Assembly: GCF_026676115.1 (NCBI RefSeq)
Contig: NZ_JAPONB010000003.1
Span: 62,001 to 126,000, forward strand
DNA length: 64,000 bases
From: Salinimicrobium sp. TH3
GTDB lineage: Bacteria > Bacteroidota > Bacteroidia > Flavobacteriales > Flavobacteriaceae
Direction of reading: 5' to 3'
Part shown: positions 1 through 7,591 of the stretch, piece by piece
Numbering within the stretch: position 1 is the stretch's first letter
How the letters are laid out: every line of letters begins with the position of its first letter
Notes under the pieces: model-generated
What the model was told of the DNA's origin: nothing
The model's input: only the letters and a program-made list of their open reading frames with translations
Database searches by the model: none
Made by a program: the position numbers and the translations under genes

Positions 1-92
1 TCTTAAAAGGTGGAAGATGACTCATATCCTTTAGTATACTCACTTTAGACTTTCCTTAACTTAAGCTTTTAAGAAAAAATCGTTTTATTATC

Positions 93-100
93 TACCTTTG
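93..100 (+). promoter_or_regulatory. Probable -7 promoter box of the cupredoxin gene
   Basis: TACCTTTG matches the Bacteroidota -7 consensus TAnnTTTG exactly and lies 53 bases before the ATG at 154. I see no clear TTG at -33. The first 150 bases contain no other recognisable gene. Confidence 0.45.
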
Positions 101-153
101 ACTATTATCTCAAAGAATGAGATGAAATTATAAACCAAAAAACGATTAATAAA

Positions 154-711
154 ATGAAAGATCTTACGAGATTTCTTGCACTTTTTTTGACTATAGTTTT
201 AATAAGCTGTGGTGATGAAAAGAAGGAACAGGAAAGAATAACTATTGGAGAAGAAGGTAGTTTAGAAGAAGTTGAAACCACTGCAGAGACAACTACCGAA
301 GATGCTCAATCTGGAGAGGCTGTGATACGCCAGGATGGAGTAGTACAGGTGAACCTGACCGGTAACGACCAAATGCAGTACAACCTCAACGAAATAAAGG
401 TGAAGGCAGGAGAGAAAATACGCCTTACTCTTACTCATGTGGGACAACTGCCCGAAAATGCTATGGGGCACAATTTTGTGCTACTTAAGCAAGGAACAGA
501 TGTAGTGGATTTTGCTCAAAAAGCTGCTACCGCTTCAGGTAACGAATACATTCCTGAAGGAACAGACGCAGTAATTGTCCATACAGAGATGATTGGCGGT
601 GGAGAAGAGACTACTATTGAGTTTACTGCTCCAGAGGCAGGAACTTATGAATATATCTGTAGCTTCCCCGGCCATTATATCCAAATGCGCGGGAATTTTA
701 TTGTAGAATAA
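154..711 (+). CDS. Azurin-like cupredoxin lipoprotein
   Basis: A small type 1 blue-copper electron carrier, probably anchored in the cell envelope. The 185-residue protein starts with a lipoprotein signal ending LISC (Cys19), followed by an acidic linker to about residue 60. The azurin fold follows. The copper ligands are visible: His106 in MGHN, then Cys169, His174 and Met178 in the segment CSFPGHYIQM. Bacteroidota azurin lipoproteins are thought to pass electrons to or from cytochrome c-type partners; none is adjacent. The acidic residues just after the lipid-bearing Cys could act as a surface-export signal, which is inference. The gene stands alone between a promoter and a terminator. Confidence 0.93.
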   Translation: MKDLTRFLALFLTIVLISCGDEKKEQERITIGEEGSLEEVETTAETTTEDAQSGEAVIRQDGVVQVNLTGNDQMQYNLNEIKVKAGEKIRLTLTHVGQLPENAMGHNFVLLKQGTDVVDFAQKAATASGNEYIPEGTDAVIVHTEMIGGGEETTIEFTAPEAGTYEYICSFPGHYIQMRGNFIVE

Positions 712-732
712 ATTTCATTCCTCAAAATGTAT

Positions 733-762
733 AAGGCTTTCCTCACAGGAAGCCTTTTTTTA
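733..762. terminator. Bidirectional intrinsic terminator
   Basis: AAGGCTTTCCT, loop CAC and AGGAAGCCTT form a stem with one bulged T, followed by a run of T. It ends the cupredoxin gene and also covers the stop codon of the convergent mlaD gene. Confidence 0.8.
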
Positions 763-1758
763 TTCATCGGGTTTTGCTTCTTCCCTTTGTTTTATTCTCG
801 CCTGCTTCTCAAAATACCTTCTTAATAAAATATTGTGCTGCAGCGCTTCCATGCTTTCATCGAATTTTTTAGTGGCTTTTGCAATATTCTCCAGGGTTGC
901 ATCGAGTTTGTCTACGGCCCCGGGATCATTGAGCAAATAGTCAAGAGTACCTTCACCTTTCCTTATATCATACGATACCTGCTCGAGATTAGTGGTCATG
1001 TTGCTTATTTGCAGAGCAGAAATTTCCAGGTTGGTAATGATCCCCTCAATTTGTTTGGCAGCTGTGGTATCGCTAAGTAATACCCCTGCAACACTCTCTT
1101 TATAACTCACTTCATTAATAATAGCATTGATACGGTTGACCATCGCTGAAACATTTTGAGTGGTTTGCCGCAAACCTTCTATGCTCTTTTTAAAGTTGCC
1201 CGCCATCTCCTCATCCTTAATTAGAGCCCCGAGTGTGCCTTCACCCTTGTTTATACTATTTGTGATCTTTAAAAGGTCGGCAGTTAGGAGCGCCGCGTTT
1301 TCATTTGTGGTATTTAAAGTGGTAAGCATGTCGGCAGTGGCAATTTTACTTATAGAAGCAATAGTATCCCCAAACTTTACCGGAGGCGCCAGGCCCGAAT
1401 TATTTTCCCCCGGCAGGAGATTAACCACCATACTGCCCACCAATCCATCGGAACTTATGGTGGCAAGAGAGTTCTTTCTAATGAGGTTCATGGTGCGTTC
1501 ATCAACCCTCATACTCACTGCTATGCTGGTATCATTGATTATTTGGATATCCTTTACTGTTCCCACGTTGACTCCGGCAAAACGCACGTTGTTCCCACGT
1601 TGCAGGCCACTTACATCCTTAAAGACCGAAATGATGATACTATTATCTCCAAACAGGTTCTGGCGGTTACCAATAAAATAAACCGCTAAAACAAAGATGG
1701 TGATTCCAAGGATCACAAAGATTCCCAATCTCAGGTTTTGTGTATTTGAATTTTTCAT
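760..1758 (-). CDS. mlaD: MlaD-family MCE-domain lipid transport protein
   Basis: Substrate-binding component of an Mla-type ABC system that moves phospholipids between the inner and outer membranes. One N-terminal membrane helix (about residues 12-30) is followed by a single MCE domain (about 40-115) with the typical DVSGLQRGNNVRFAGVNVG segment. A long helical C-terminal region (about 120-310) resembles the tube-forming part of MCE proteins. At 332 residues it is longer than E. coli MlaD (183), as is usual in Bacteroidota. It is the last gene of mlaE-mlaF-mlaD, six bases after mlaF. No mlaB, mlaC or mlaA homologue is nearby. Confidence 0.92.
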   Translation of the reverse strand: MKNSNTQNLRLGIFVILGITIFVLAVYFIGNRQNLFGDNSIIISVFKDVSGLQRGNNVRFAGVNVGTVKDIQIINDTSIAVSMRVDERTMNLIRKNSLATISSDGLVGSMVVNLLPGENNSGLAPPVKFGDTIASISKIATADMLTTLNTTNENAALLTADLLKITNSINKGEGTLGALIKDEEMAGNFKKSIEGLRQTTQNVSAMVNRINAIINEVSYKESVAGVLLSDTTAAKQIEGIITNLEISALQISNMTTNLEQVSYDIRKGEGTLDYLLNDPGAVDKLDATLENIAKATKKFDESMEALQHNILLRRYFEKQARIKQREEAKPDE

Positions 1759-1764
1759 CTTTTT

Positions 1765-2529
1765 TCATTTAAAGAAGGCCTGAATTTTCGGGTCTTCAGA
1801 AGTTGATAGTTCCTTAAAAGTTCCTTCTGCGTAATTGGTTCCCTCCAGTAACAGTATCATTCGGTCTGAGATCACCCTGGCGCAGTCCACATCATGAGTA
1901 ATGATCAAGGATGAAGTCTTGTATTTTTTCTGAATATCCATCATCAATTTAATAATTTCTTTTGCGGTTATAGGATCCAGCCCTGTTGTAGGCTCATCAT
2001 ATAAAATTATCCTGGGTTTAAGAATAAGGGCACGTGCCAGGGCGATCCTTCGTTGCATTCCGCCGGAAAGCTCTTCGGGCATGAGATCGATTGTCTTAGC
2101 CAATCCCACATTATTTAACGCTTCCAGTACAAGTTCCTCAGTATTTTCAATATTCATTCTCTTAGTGTGACGTCTTAGCGGAAATTCCAGGTTTTCTCTC
2201 ACGGTCATGGAATCATATAATGCGCTCCCCTGAAACAAAAATCCTATCTCCGCCCGTAACTCATCCATTTTGGTTTGGTCCAGCTTGCTGATATCCTCGC
2301 CCAAGACTTCTATTGTGCCGCTATCTGGTTCCATTAAACCTATAAGGCATTTGATCATAACCGATTTTCCGGAACCTGATTTCCCCATAAGAACCAGGTT
2401 TTCATTTTCATACATTTCCAGATTAAAATTGTTTAAAACAACCTGATCTCCAAATTGCTTCTGCAGGTTATGAATTTGTATTACCGGCTTTCCTTTATGA
2501 GAGGAGGAATATGTATTTTCTTCCTTCAT
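1765..2529 (-). CDS. mlaF: MlaF-type ABC transporter ATPase
   Basis: ATPase that powers the MlaE permease. The 254-residue protein is a single ABC domain: Walker A GKSGSGKS at residues 49-56, Q-loop in GFLFQGSALYDSMTV, signature LSGGMQRR, Walker B IILYDEPTTGLDP and the switch His in IITHD. SALYDSMTV after the Q-loop is characteristic of the Mla/Ttg2/Mkl group. It lies one base downstream of mlaE and six bases before mlaD, so the three genes are one transcript. Confidence 0.94.
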   Translation of the reverse strand: MKEENTYSSSHKGKPVIQIHNLQKQFGDQVVLNNFNLEMYENENLVLMGKSGSGKSVMIKCLIGLMEPDSGTIEVLGEDISKLDQTKMDELRAEIGFLFQGSALYDSMTVRENLEFPLRRHTKRMNIENTEELVLEALNNVGLAKTIDLMPEELSGGMQRRIALARALILKPRIILYDEPTTGLDPITAKEIIKLMMDIQKKYKTSSLIITHDVDCARVISDRMILLLEGTNYAEGTFKELSTSEDPKIQAFFK

Positions 2530-2530
2530 A

Positions 2531-3310
2531 TTATCCGTATATAAGGTCTGTGAGAAAAACTGCTATAAAGTCAATAATGAAAAGCAGCATACTTGTATAT
2601 ACCACAGCCGAATTAGAAGCCCGGCCCACGCCGGCTGTTCCTTTACTGCTGTTGTAGCCTTTAAAACATCCTACCAATCCAATCGCAAAACCAAAAAAGA
2701 AAGATTTGGCAGTTGCCGGAAGGAGGTCGCTAAAAGCCAGGGCCTCAAAAACCTGATTAAAGTACAGGGTGAAAGACACCTGTCCCTTTACATTTTCCAC
2801 AATGGCCGAACCTATAAGTGCAACAAAATCTCCAAAAAGTATGAGCAGGGGCAGCATGAGTGTTGCTGCAAGAATACGTGTTACAACCAGGAATTTAAAA
2901 GGATTGGTTCCCGAAACTTCCATGGCGTCTATCTGCTCGGTAACTTTCATAGAACCCAGTTCAGCACCTATACTTGAACCTATACGTCCTGCACAAATAA
3001 GAGCAATGATCACTGGTCCTATTTCCCGAACAATTGAAATACTTATCATGTTGGGAATCCAGGAGGAGGCCCCAAATTCTTCAAGGGTAGGCCGGGATTG
3101 CAGGGTGAAAACAAGTCCTAGTATGAAGCCTGTAACTGCAACCAATAGAAGGGATTTATTGCCCATTTGGTAACACTGTCTCAAGAATTCCCGGAATTCA
3201 ATGGGAGGACTAACCAATTCCTTAAAAAACCGGCCTGCAAAACGTGCCAATGCTCCTGTTTCCGTAAAAAAGGAGGAAAGGTTAGCGACCATGGGAAAAT
3301 TTCGGGTCAT
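2531..3310 (-). CDS. mlaE: MlaE-type ABC transporter permease
   Basis: Membrane permease of the phospholipid transporter, 259 residues, with about five hydrophobic segments. The family-typical block SISIVREIGPVIIALICAGR precedes a GSSIGAELGSMKVTEQIDAM loop, the hallmark of the MlaE/Ttg2B family. The ATG at 3310 gives a normal N-terminus; a second Met seven codons in is also possible. First gene of the minus-strand operon. Confidence 0.94.
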   Translation of the reverse strand: MTRNFPMVANLSSFFTETGALARFAGRFFKELVSPPIEFREFLRQCYQMGNKSLLLVAVTGFILGLVFTLQSRPTLEEFGASSWIPNMISISIVREIGPVIIALICAGRIGSSIGAELGSMKVTEQIDAMEVSGTNPFKFLVVTRILAATLMLPLLILFGDFVALIGSAIVENVKGQVSFTLYFNQVFEALAFSDLLPATAKSFFFGFAIGLVGCFKGYNSSKGTAGVGRASNSAVVYTSMLLFIIDFIAVFLTDLIYG

Positions 3311-3530
3311 ACCACAAAATTTCTAAGTTAAAACTACTTCAGATTTACTAAGATAACTATGATATCTCTCAGGTTTCTGCAGAAACGCTGAGTTCATAAA
3401 TGATCCTTTTACAACCCGTACGAATAATGTAATATACAAATATTCATTTTTGGAAACATGTGAAACTGATTATTGTCATTAATTAAAATCTTTTATATCA
3501 GTAAATTGTAAGAAGATATGGTAGCCCGCT

Positions 3531-4142
3531 ATGGAAACTATAGACAAAAATAAATATACTTCTCTCGATCTTTCAACTGCTGTGTGGGACCGGATATTTA
3601 TGGTCGCGCCTCTTATTGTTGTGGGAACCCGTGAAGGTACAGAATATGATATGGCACCCAAGCACATGGCCTTTCCCGCAGGGTTTAATAATTATTATGG
3701 TTTTGTGTGTACTCCCAATCATGGGACTTATCAAAACATTAAGGCAACAGGCGAATTCACAGTGAGTTTTCCCTTGCCCGATGATGTCATTCCGGTAGCT
3801 CTTAGTGCCACATCAAGAGAGGAAATTTTATCAAAATATCACGAGGTGGTAAGCAATCTGCCTGTAGTAAGCGCCGAAACAATGGATTTGCCCGTGCTTC
3901 GTGATGCTTACCTCATATTCGAATGTTTGGCATATAAGATTGTGGATGGCTTTGGAGAGAATAGTATCATCACCGGCGAGATAAAAGCTGCTTTTGTAAA
4001 AAAGAATTATAGAAGGGTTTCAGATTGTGATGCCCAAAACCAGCTGGTAGAACATAATCTACTGTCATTTATAGCTCCCGACCGCTTCGCCCGGATAAGT
4101 GAAACCTACCAATTCCCTTATCCTAAAAATTTCAGAAAATGA
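3531..4142 (+). CDS. Flavin-reductase-like (FMN-binding split-barrel) protein
   Basis: A 203-residue protein of the flavin reductase-like family, predicted to bind FMN. The fold is suggested by MVAPLIVVGTREGTEYDMAP near the N-terminus, a conserved CTPNHGTYQNIKATGEFTVS block, and a C-terminal stretch with a conserved-looking Glu-His pair. It belongs to the DIM6/NTAB group, whose members include flavin reductases and proteins of unknown substrate. It overlaps the following M20 peptidase by the four bases ATGA, so the two are translationally coupled. Substrate cannot be read from the sequence. Confidence 0.82.
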   Translation: METIDKNKYTSLDLSTAVWDRIFMVAPLIVVGTREGTEYDMAPKHMAFPAGFNNYYGFVCTPNHGTYQNIKATGEFTVSFPLPDDVIPVALSATSREEILSKYHEVVSNLPVVSAETMDLPVLRDAYLIFECLAYKIVDGFGENSIITGEIKAAFVKKNYRRVSDCDAQNQLVEHNLLSFIAPDRFARISETYQFPYPKNFRK

Positions 4143-5305
4143 CAACTACCTCCCATACAGCAAAAGAGATAAGGGATCATTTGGAGTCTGAAGCAGGACC
4201 AATGAAAGAATTTCTCAGGGAGCTGGTAAGCATGGAATCCCCCTCGCGGGATCTAAAGGCATTGGAGAAAATAATGCATTTCCTCGAGTCAGCTTTCATT
4301 AAGCTGGGGTTTTACACGTTTCGGGTTCCTGGAAGGGAAACAGGAGGTTACCTGTATGCGAGGCCGAACAACCGCCAAAAGCATGCTCCCATACAATTGG
4401 TAATAGGTCATTGTGATACCGTTTGGGAGCTCGATAGTTTGAAGAAAATGCCGGTGCATGAAGAAGATGAAAAATTTATGGGGCCGGGAATTTATGATAT
4501 GAAGGCCGGACTTACACAAATATATTTTGCCCTTCAATGCATCAGGGATCTTGGGCTTTCCTATAAGGTAATGCCTGCGGTACTTATCAATGCCGATGAG
4601 GAGATTGGAAGCCTGGAATCTACTCCTGCTATCGCCCGTTTGGCTGCCATTGCGAACCGGGCATTTATTCTTGAACCTCCACTCGGGTTGCAAGGGAAAT
4701 TAAAGACTGCAAGAAAAGGAATCGGGAAGTTTACAATTAAAGTTCAGGGACGTGCAGCACATGCCGGTCTGGATCCCGAAAAAGGGGTTAGCGCCATTGC
4801 AGAACTCTCCAAACAGGTACAGAAGTTATATGAAATGAACGATCCCGATAAAGGAATAACTATAAATGTAGGAAAGATCGAAGGAGGGACCTCAGCCAAT
4901 GTAGTAGCTTCTGAAAGTAGCGCCGTCGTAGATGTACGGGTGTACAACCAGGAAGATGCCGATTACATATCCCAAAAGATCTTATCCCTTAAGCCTTCCC
5001 ATAAGGAGGTAGTGATGAAGATCGAGGGAGGGATAAGACGTTTACCTATGGAAAAGACCCAAAGAAACCGGGTTCTTTGGGATCGTGCAAAGGCGGGAGG
5101 TAAACTCCTCGATCTAAAGCTGGAGGAGGCAACTGCCGGTGGAGGATCTGATGGAAATACAACCAGCCTCTATACTGCTACCCTGGATGGTTTGGGAACA
5201 ACCGGGGATGGTGCGCATGCACAACATGAATTCATCTTTACCAAACACCTTCCCGAGCGTACCGCGCTGCTTACAGTGCTGTTGCTGGAGGAACCTTTAA
5301 CCTGA
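4139..5305 (+). CDS. M20-family metallopeptidase (carboxypeptidase G2-like)
   Basis: A 388-residue di-zinc hydrolase of the M20 family (ArgE / glutamate carboxypeptidase group). Visible metal and catalytic motifs are GHCDTVW, GPGIYDMKAG, the catalytic pair in NADEEIGS, and a C-terminal His in GDGAHAQHEF. A dimerisation domain containing GRAAHAGLDPEKG separates the two halves. Members remove acyl groups or C-terminal Glu/amino acids from N-acyl or peptide substrates. It is coupled to the flavin-reductase-fold gene by ATGA and is 12 bases before the DUF1611 gene. Together with that DgcN-like partner, an N-acyl amino acid or acyl-glutamate substrate is plausible, but this is inference. Confidence 0.9.
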   Translation: MTTTSHTAKEIRDHLESEAGPMKEFLRELVSMESPSRDLKALEKIMHFLESAFIKLGFYTFRVPGRETGGYLYARPNNRQKHAPIQLVIGHCDTVWELDSLKKMPVHEEDEKFMGPGIYDMKAGLTQIYFALQCIRDLGLSYKVMPAVLINADEEIGSLESTPAIARLAAIANRAFILEPPLGLQGKLKTARKGIGKFTIKVQGRAAHAGLDPEKGVSAIAELSKQVQKLYEMNDPDKGITINVGKIEGGTSANVVASESSAVVDVRVYNQEDADYISQKILSLKPSHKEVVMKIEGGIRRLPMEKTQRNRVLWDRAKAGGKLLDLKLEEATAGGGSDGNTTSLYTATLDGLGTTGDGAHAQHEFIFTKHLPERTALLTVLLLEEPLT

Positions 5306-5317
5306 AAAACTAAAAAA

Positions 5318-6337
5318 ATGGATTATAAATATATTTATACGGCCCTTACCCGAACTTCAGATCTTGCAGATAATCCATTTGAGGTTAAAAAATTAGATAA
5401 AGAGAATTGGGCCACGGGAGACTATGTGGTCTGTAAATTGACAGATGTAGGCACTAATGATGCAAAACTTGAACTCACCAATGGCAGGTTACGCGGTGTA
5501 ATGGAAGGGGATATACTGGTAGGAGCTTTGGGAATAAGACATGCCACCCTGGAGGCTACCGGAACATGGAAAGAGGTGGGCGAGGATGGAATACTTCATG
5601 TTCTAAGCTGGGGAGGTTTATTGGGTAAACTCACCTCCAGGTCGATATTCATGCCCAGGTTTATGGAAATACGGTATTTGGGTCATGCCTGCAGAGCTGG
5701 AAAAAAGCTAACCATGGAGGATTTTGTAAAACCTGCAGAACACAAAAAGTTTGAAACTCCCGTGATATTGTTTATTGGCACTTCCATGTCCTCCGGCAAG
5801 ACTACCAGTGCTCGAATAGTAACAGGGATACTTAAAGCGGCAGGATTAAAGGTTGTAGGTGCAAAAATTACCGGAACTGGAAGACAAAAAGATATCCTGG
5901 CAGTTAAGGATGTAGGAGCCGATGCTGTCTTCGATTTCGTGGATGCAGGACTGCCATCTTCGATTTGTCCTCCCGAAGAATATTCAAAAAAACTTGAGTA
6001 CATGCTGGACAGGATAAGTGCAGAGGCTCCAGATGTTGCTGTGATCGAAATTGGCGCCTCTCCGCTGGAGCCCTACAATGGGGAACTTGCATATAAGGGA
6101 ATAAAAGACCAGGTAAAATGTGTTGTCCTGAGTGCGTCAGATCCCTATGCTGTTATGGGAATAATGGATGCATTTCATCTAAAACCAGATATAGTTACCG
6201 GGATCTCTTCAAATACTCTTGGAGGTAGGGAGCTGGTAGAAAAACTTTGTGGTGTTCCCGCATTAAACCTGCTTGATGTGGAGAGTATCCCACGGGTAAA
6301 GAGCATTTTGAGACAACGCCTGGGTAAGGATATTTGA
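5318..6337 (+). CDS. DUF1611 family P-loop protein (DgcN-like)
   Basis: A 339-residue protein with a small N-terminal domain (to about residue 140) and a C-terminal P-loop NTPase-like domain containing GTSMSSGKTTSA near residue 155. The segment VVGAKITGTGRQKDILAVKD follows. This is the DUF1611 family; the characterised member DgcN acetylates D-glutamate (using acetyl-CoA) in a D-Glu to L-Glu conversion route with the enolase-family partner DgcA. No DgcA homologue is adjacent; the enolase-family gene in the window (50989) sits in a menaquinone cluster and is better called MenC. The neighbouring M20 peptidase could provide deacylation. Function in this organism is inferred only. Confidence 0.82.
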   Translation: MDYKYIYTALTRTSDLADNPFEVKKLDKENWATGDYVVCKLTDVGTNDAKLELTNGRLRGVMEGDILVGALGIRHATLEATGTWKEVGEDGILHVLSWGGLLGKLTSRSIFMPRFMEIRYLGHACRAGKKLTMEDFVKPAEHKKFETPVILFIGTSMSSGKTTSARIVTGILKAAGLKVVGAKITGTGRQKDILAVKDVGADAVFDFVDAGLPSSICPPEEYSKKLEYMLDRISAEAPDVAVIEIGASPLEPYNGELAYKGIKDQVKCVVLSASDPYAVMGIMDAFHLKPDIVTGISSNTLGGRELVEKLCGVPALNLLDVESIPRVKSILRQRLGKDI

Positions 6338-6449
6338 TGAACGTTCTGAAAAGGGAGAACATTAATGGAATAAAATACGGTTTCAATTTAACCAGATTCC
6401 TCTTCAGTTGAAAAGCAAAAGATCCCAAATTCCGGCCGAGTTAGGAACT

Positions 6450-6470
6450 TTCTATTTGAAAAAAATAGAA
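6450..6470. repeat. Inverted repeat upstream of the pfkB operon
   Basis: TTCTATTT (6450-6457) and AAATAGAA (6463-6470) are perfect inverted copies around a five-base spacer, about 130 bases before the pfkB start. There is no T-run after it on either strand, so it may be an operator rather than a terminator. No regulator is assigned. Confidence 0.35.
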
Positions 6471-6597
6471 GCTATAAAAGCATCTGTTTGCTCTTATATT
6501 AGTTCTTGAAATTGACAGTAATTATGGTAATTTCTATACAGATGTAAAACTAATCAGTAAATTAGAGAGAATGTTTTATTAATTTATTTAACCAGCA

Positions 6598-7545
6598 ATG
6601 ATCATCACTCTAACCGTTAATCCTGCTCTTGATATATATTCGACAACAGAGAAATTTGAGCCAAATGAAAAACTCCGTTGCAAAAAACCACTTATTGATC
6701 CGGGAGGAGGCGGAGTGAATGTTTCCCGGGTCATCAAAAGACTGGGAGGGGAATCAATAGCTGTTTATTCCAAAGGCGGACATACAGGCAAACTTTTCTC
6801 CGATTTGCTAAAAAAAGAGGGGGTAAATGAGGATTCCGTAAAGGTGAAGAATGACCTGAGACAGAACTTTGCCATTACCGAAACTTCCACTGGAAATCTT
6901 TACCGTTTCGGTTTTCCCGGAGCCGAACTGGAGAATTCTGAATATGAAGCTTTACTGGAAAAAGTAGATAAATGCGAAAAAGGATCATTCCTTGTTGCAA
7001 GCGGAAGCCTTCCACCCGGTGCACCATCTGATTTCTACGCCAGGGCAGCGGCAAGAGCAAATAACTGCGGACTTCAATTTGTGCTTGATACTTCCGGAAA
7101 ATCTTATAAGGGCGTACTGGAGCAGGGAGCTTTCCTTTTAAAACCTAATAAAAATGAACTTAAGGATATCACGGGGGAAGCAGTAGAGAGCTTAGAACAA
7201 CAAAAAAATGCTTTACTGCACATCCTTAACGAATACTCCGTGGAGATCGTTGTTCTCTCTTTGGGAGGAGAAGGAGCACTTTTGGCTACAAAGGGAGAGG
7301 TGTGGCATTATCCTGCACCAAAGGTAGAGCATGTAAGTTCCATTGGGGCAGGAGACAGTATGGTTGCTGGGATCGTCTATAGCCTGGCGGAAGGACATCC
7401 CGTAGAAACAGCTATTTTATATGGTTTAGCCTGTGGTAGTGCTACTATAAAATCTCCGGGTACCGAGTTACTTCAGAAAAAAGATGTGGAGTTTCTTTAT
7501 GAGAAGCTGCTTAAACAAACTATGGGAAAGGGTAAAAAGATCTGA
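6598..7545 (+). CDS. pfkB: PfkB-family phosphofructokinase
   Basis: A 315-residue ribokinase-fold sugar-phosphate kinase of the PfkB / 1-phosphofructokinase / tagatose-6-phosphate kinase subgroup. The N-terminus MIITLTVNPALDIYS and the glycine-rich DPGGGGVNVSRVIKRLGG are characteristic. The C-terminal signature SIGAGDSMVAG places the catalytic Asp at residue 253. It would phosphorylate fructose-6-phosphate, or fructose-1-phosphate, at the entry to lower glycolysis. It is the first gene of a four-gene cluster with a P-type ATPase, a HAD/TPP fusion and a GH65 phosphorylase. The last three are separated by about ten bases; the gap from pfkB to the ATPase is 46 bases. A homologue (Rv2029c) is a DosR dormancy gene in M. 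tuberculosis. Confidence 0.9.
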   Translation: MIITLTVNPALDIYSTTEKFEPNEKLRCKKPLIDPGGGGVNVSRVIKRLGGESIAVYSKGGHTGKLFSDLLKKEGVNEDSVKVKNDLRQNFAITETSTGNLYRFGFPGAELENSEYEALLEKVDKCEKGSFLVASGSLPPGAPSDFYARAAARANNCGLQFVLDTSGKSYKGVLEQGAFLLKPNKNELKDITGEAVESLEQQKNALLHILNEYSVEIVVLSLGGEGALLATKGEVWHYPAPKVEHVSSIGAGDSMVAGIVYSLAEGHPVETAILYGLACGSATIKSPGTELLQKKDVEFLYEKLLKQTMGKGKKI

Positions 7546-7591
7546 AATATAAAAACTTTCCGCTTTGAGAAAAAATTTAAAAAAATAGATC

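Noticed and set aside
6338-6597. FNR/CRP-type box (TTGAT-N4-ATCAA) before pfkB
   Set aside because: I searched by eye and found only half-sites such as TTGACA without a matching second half.
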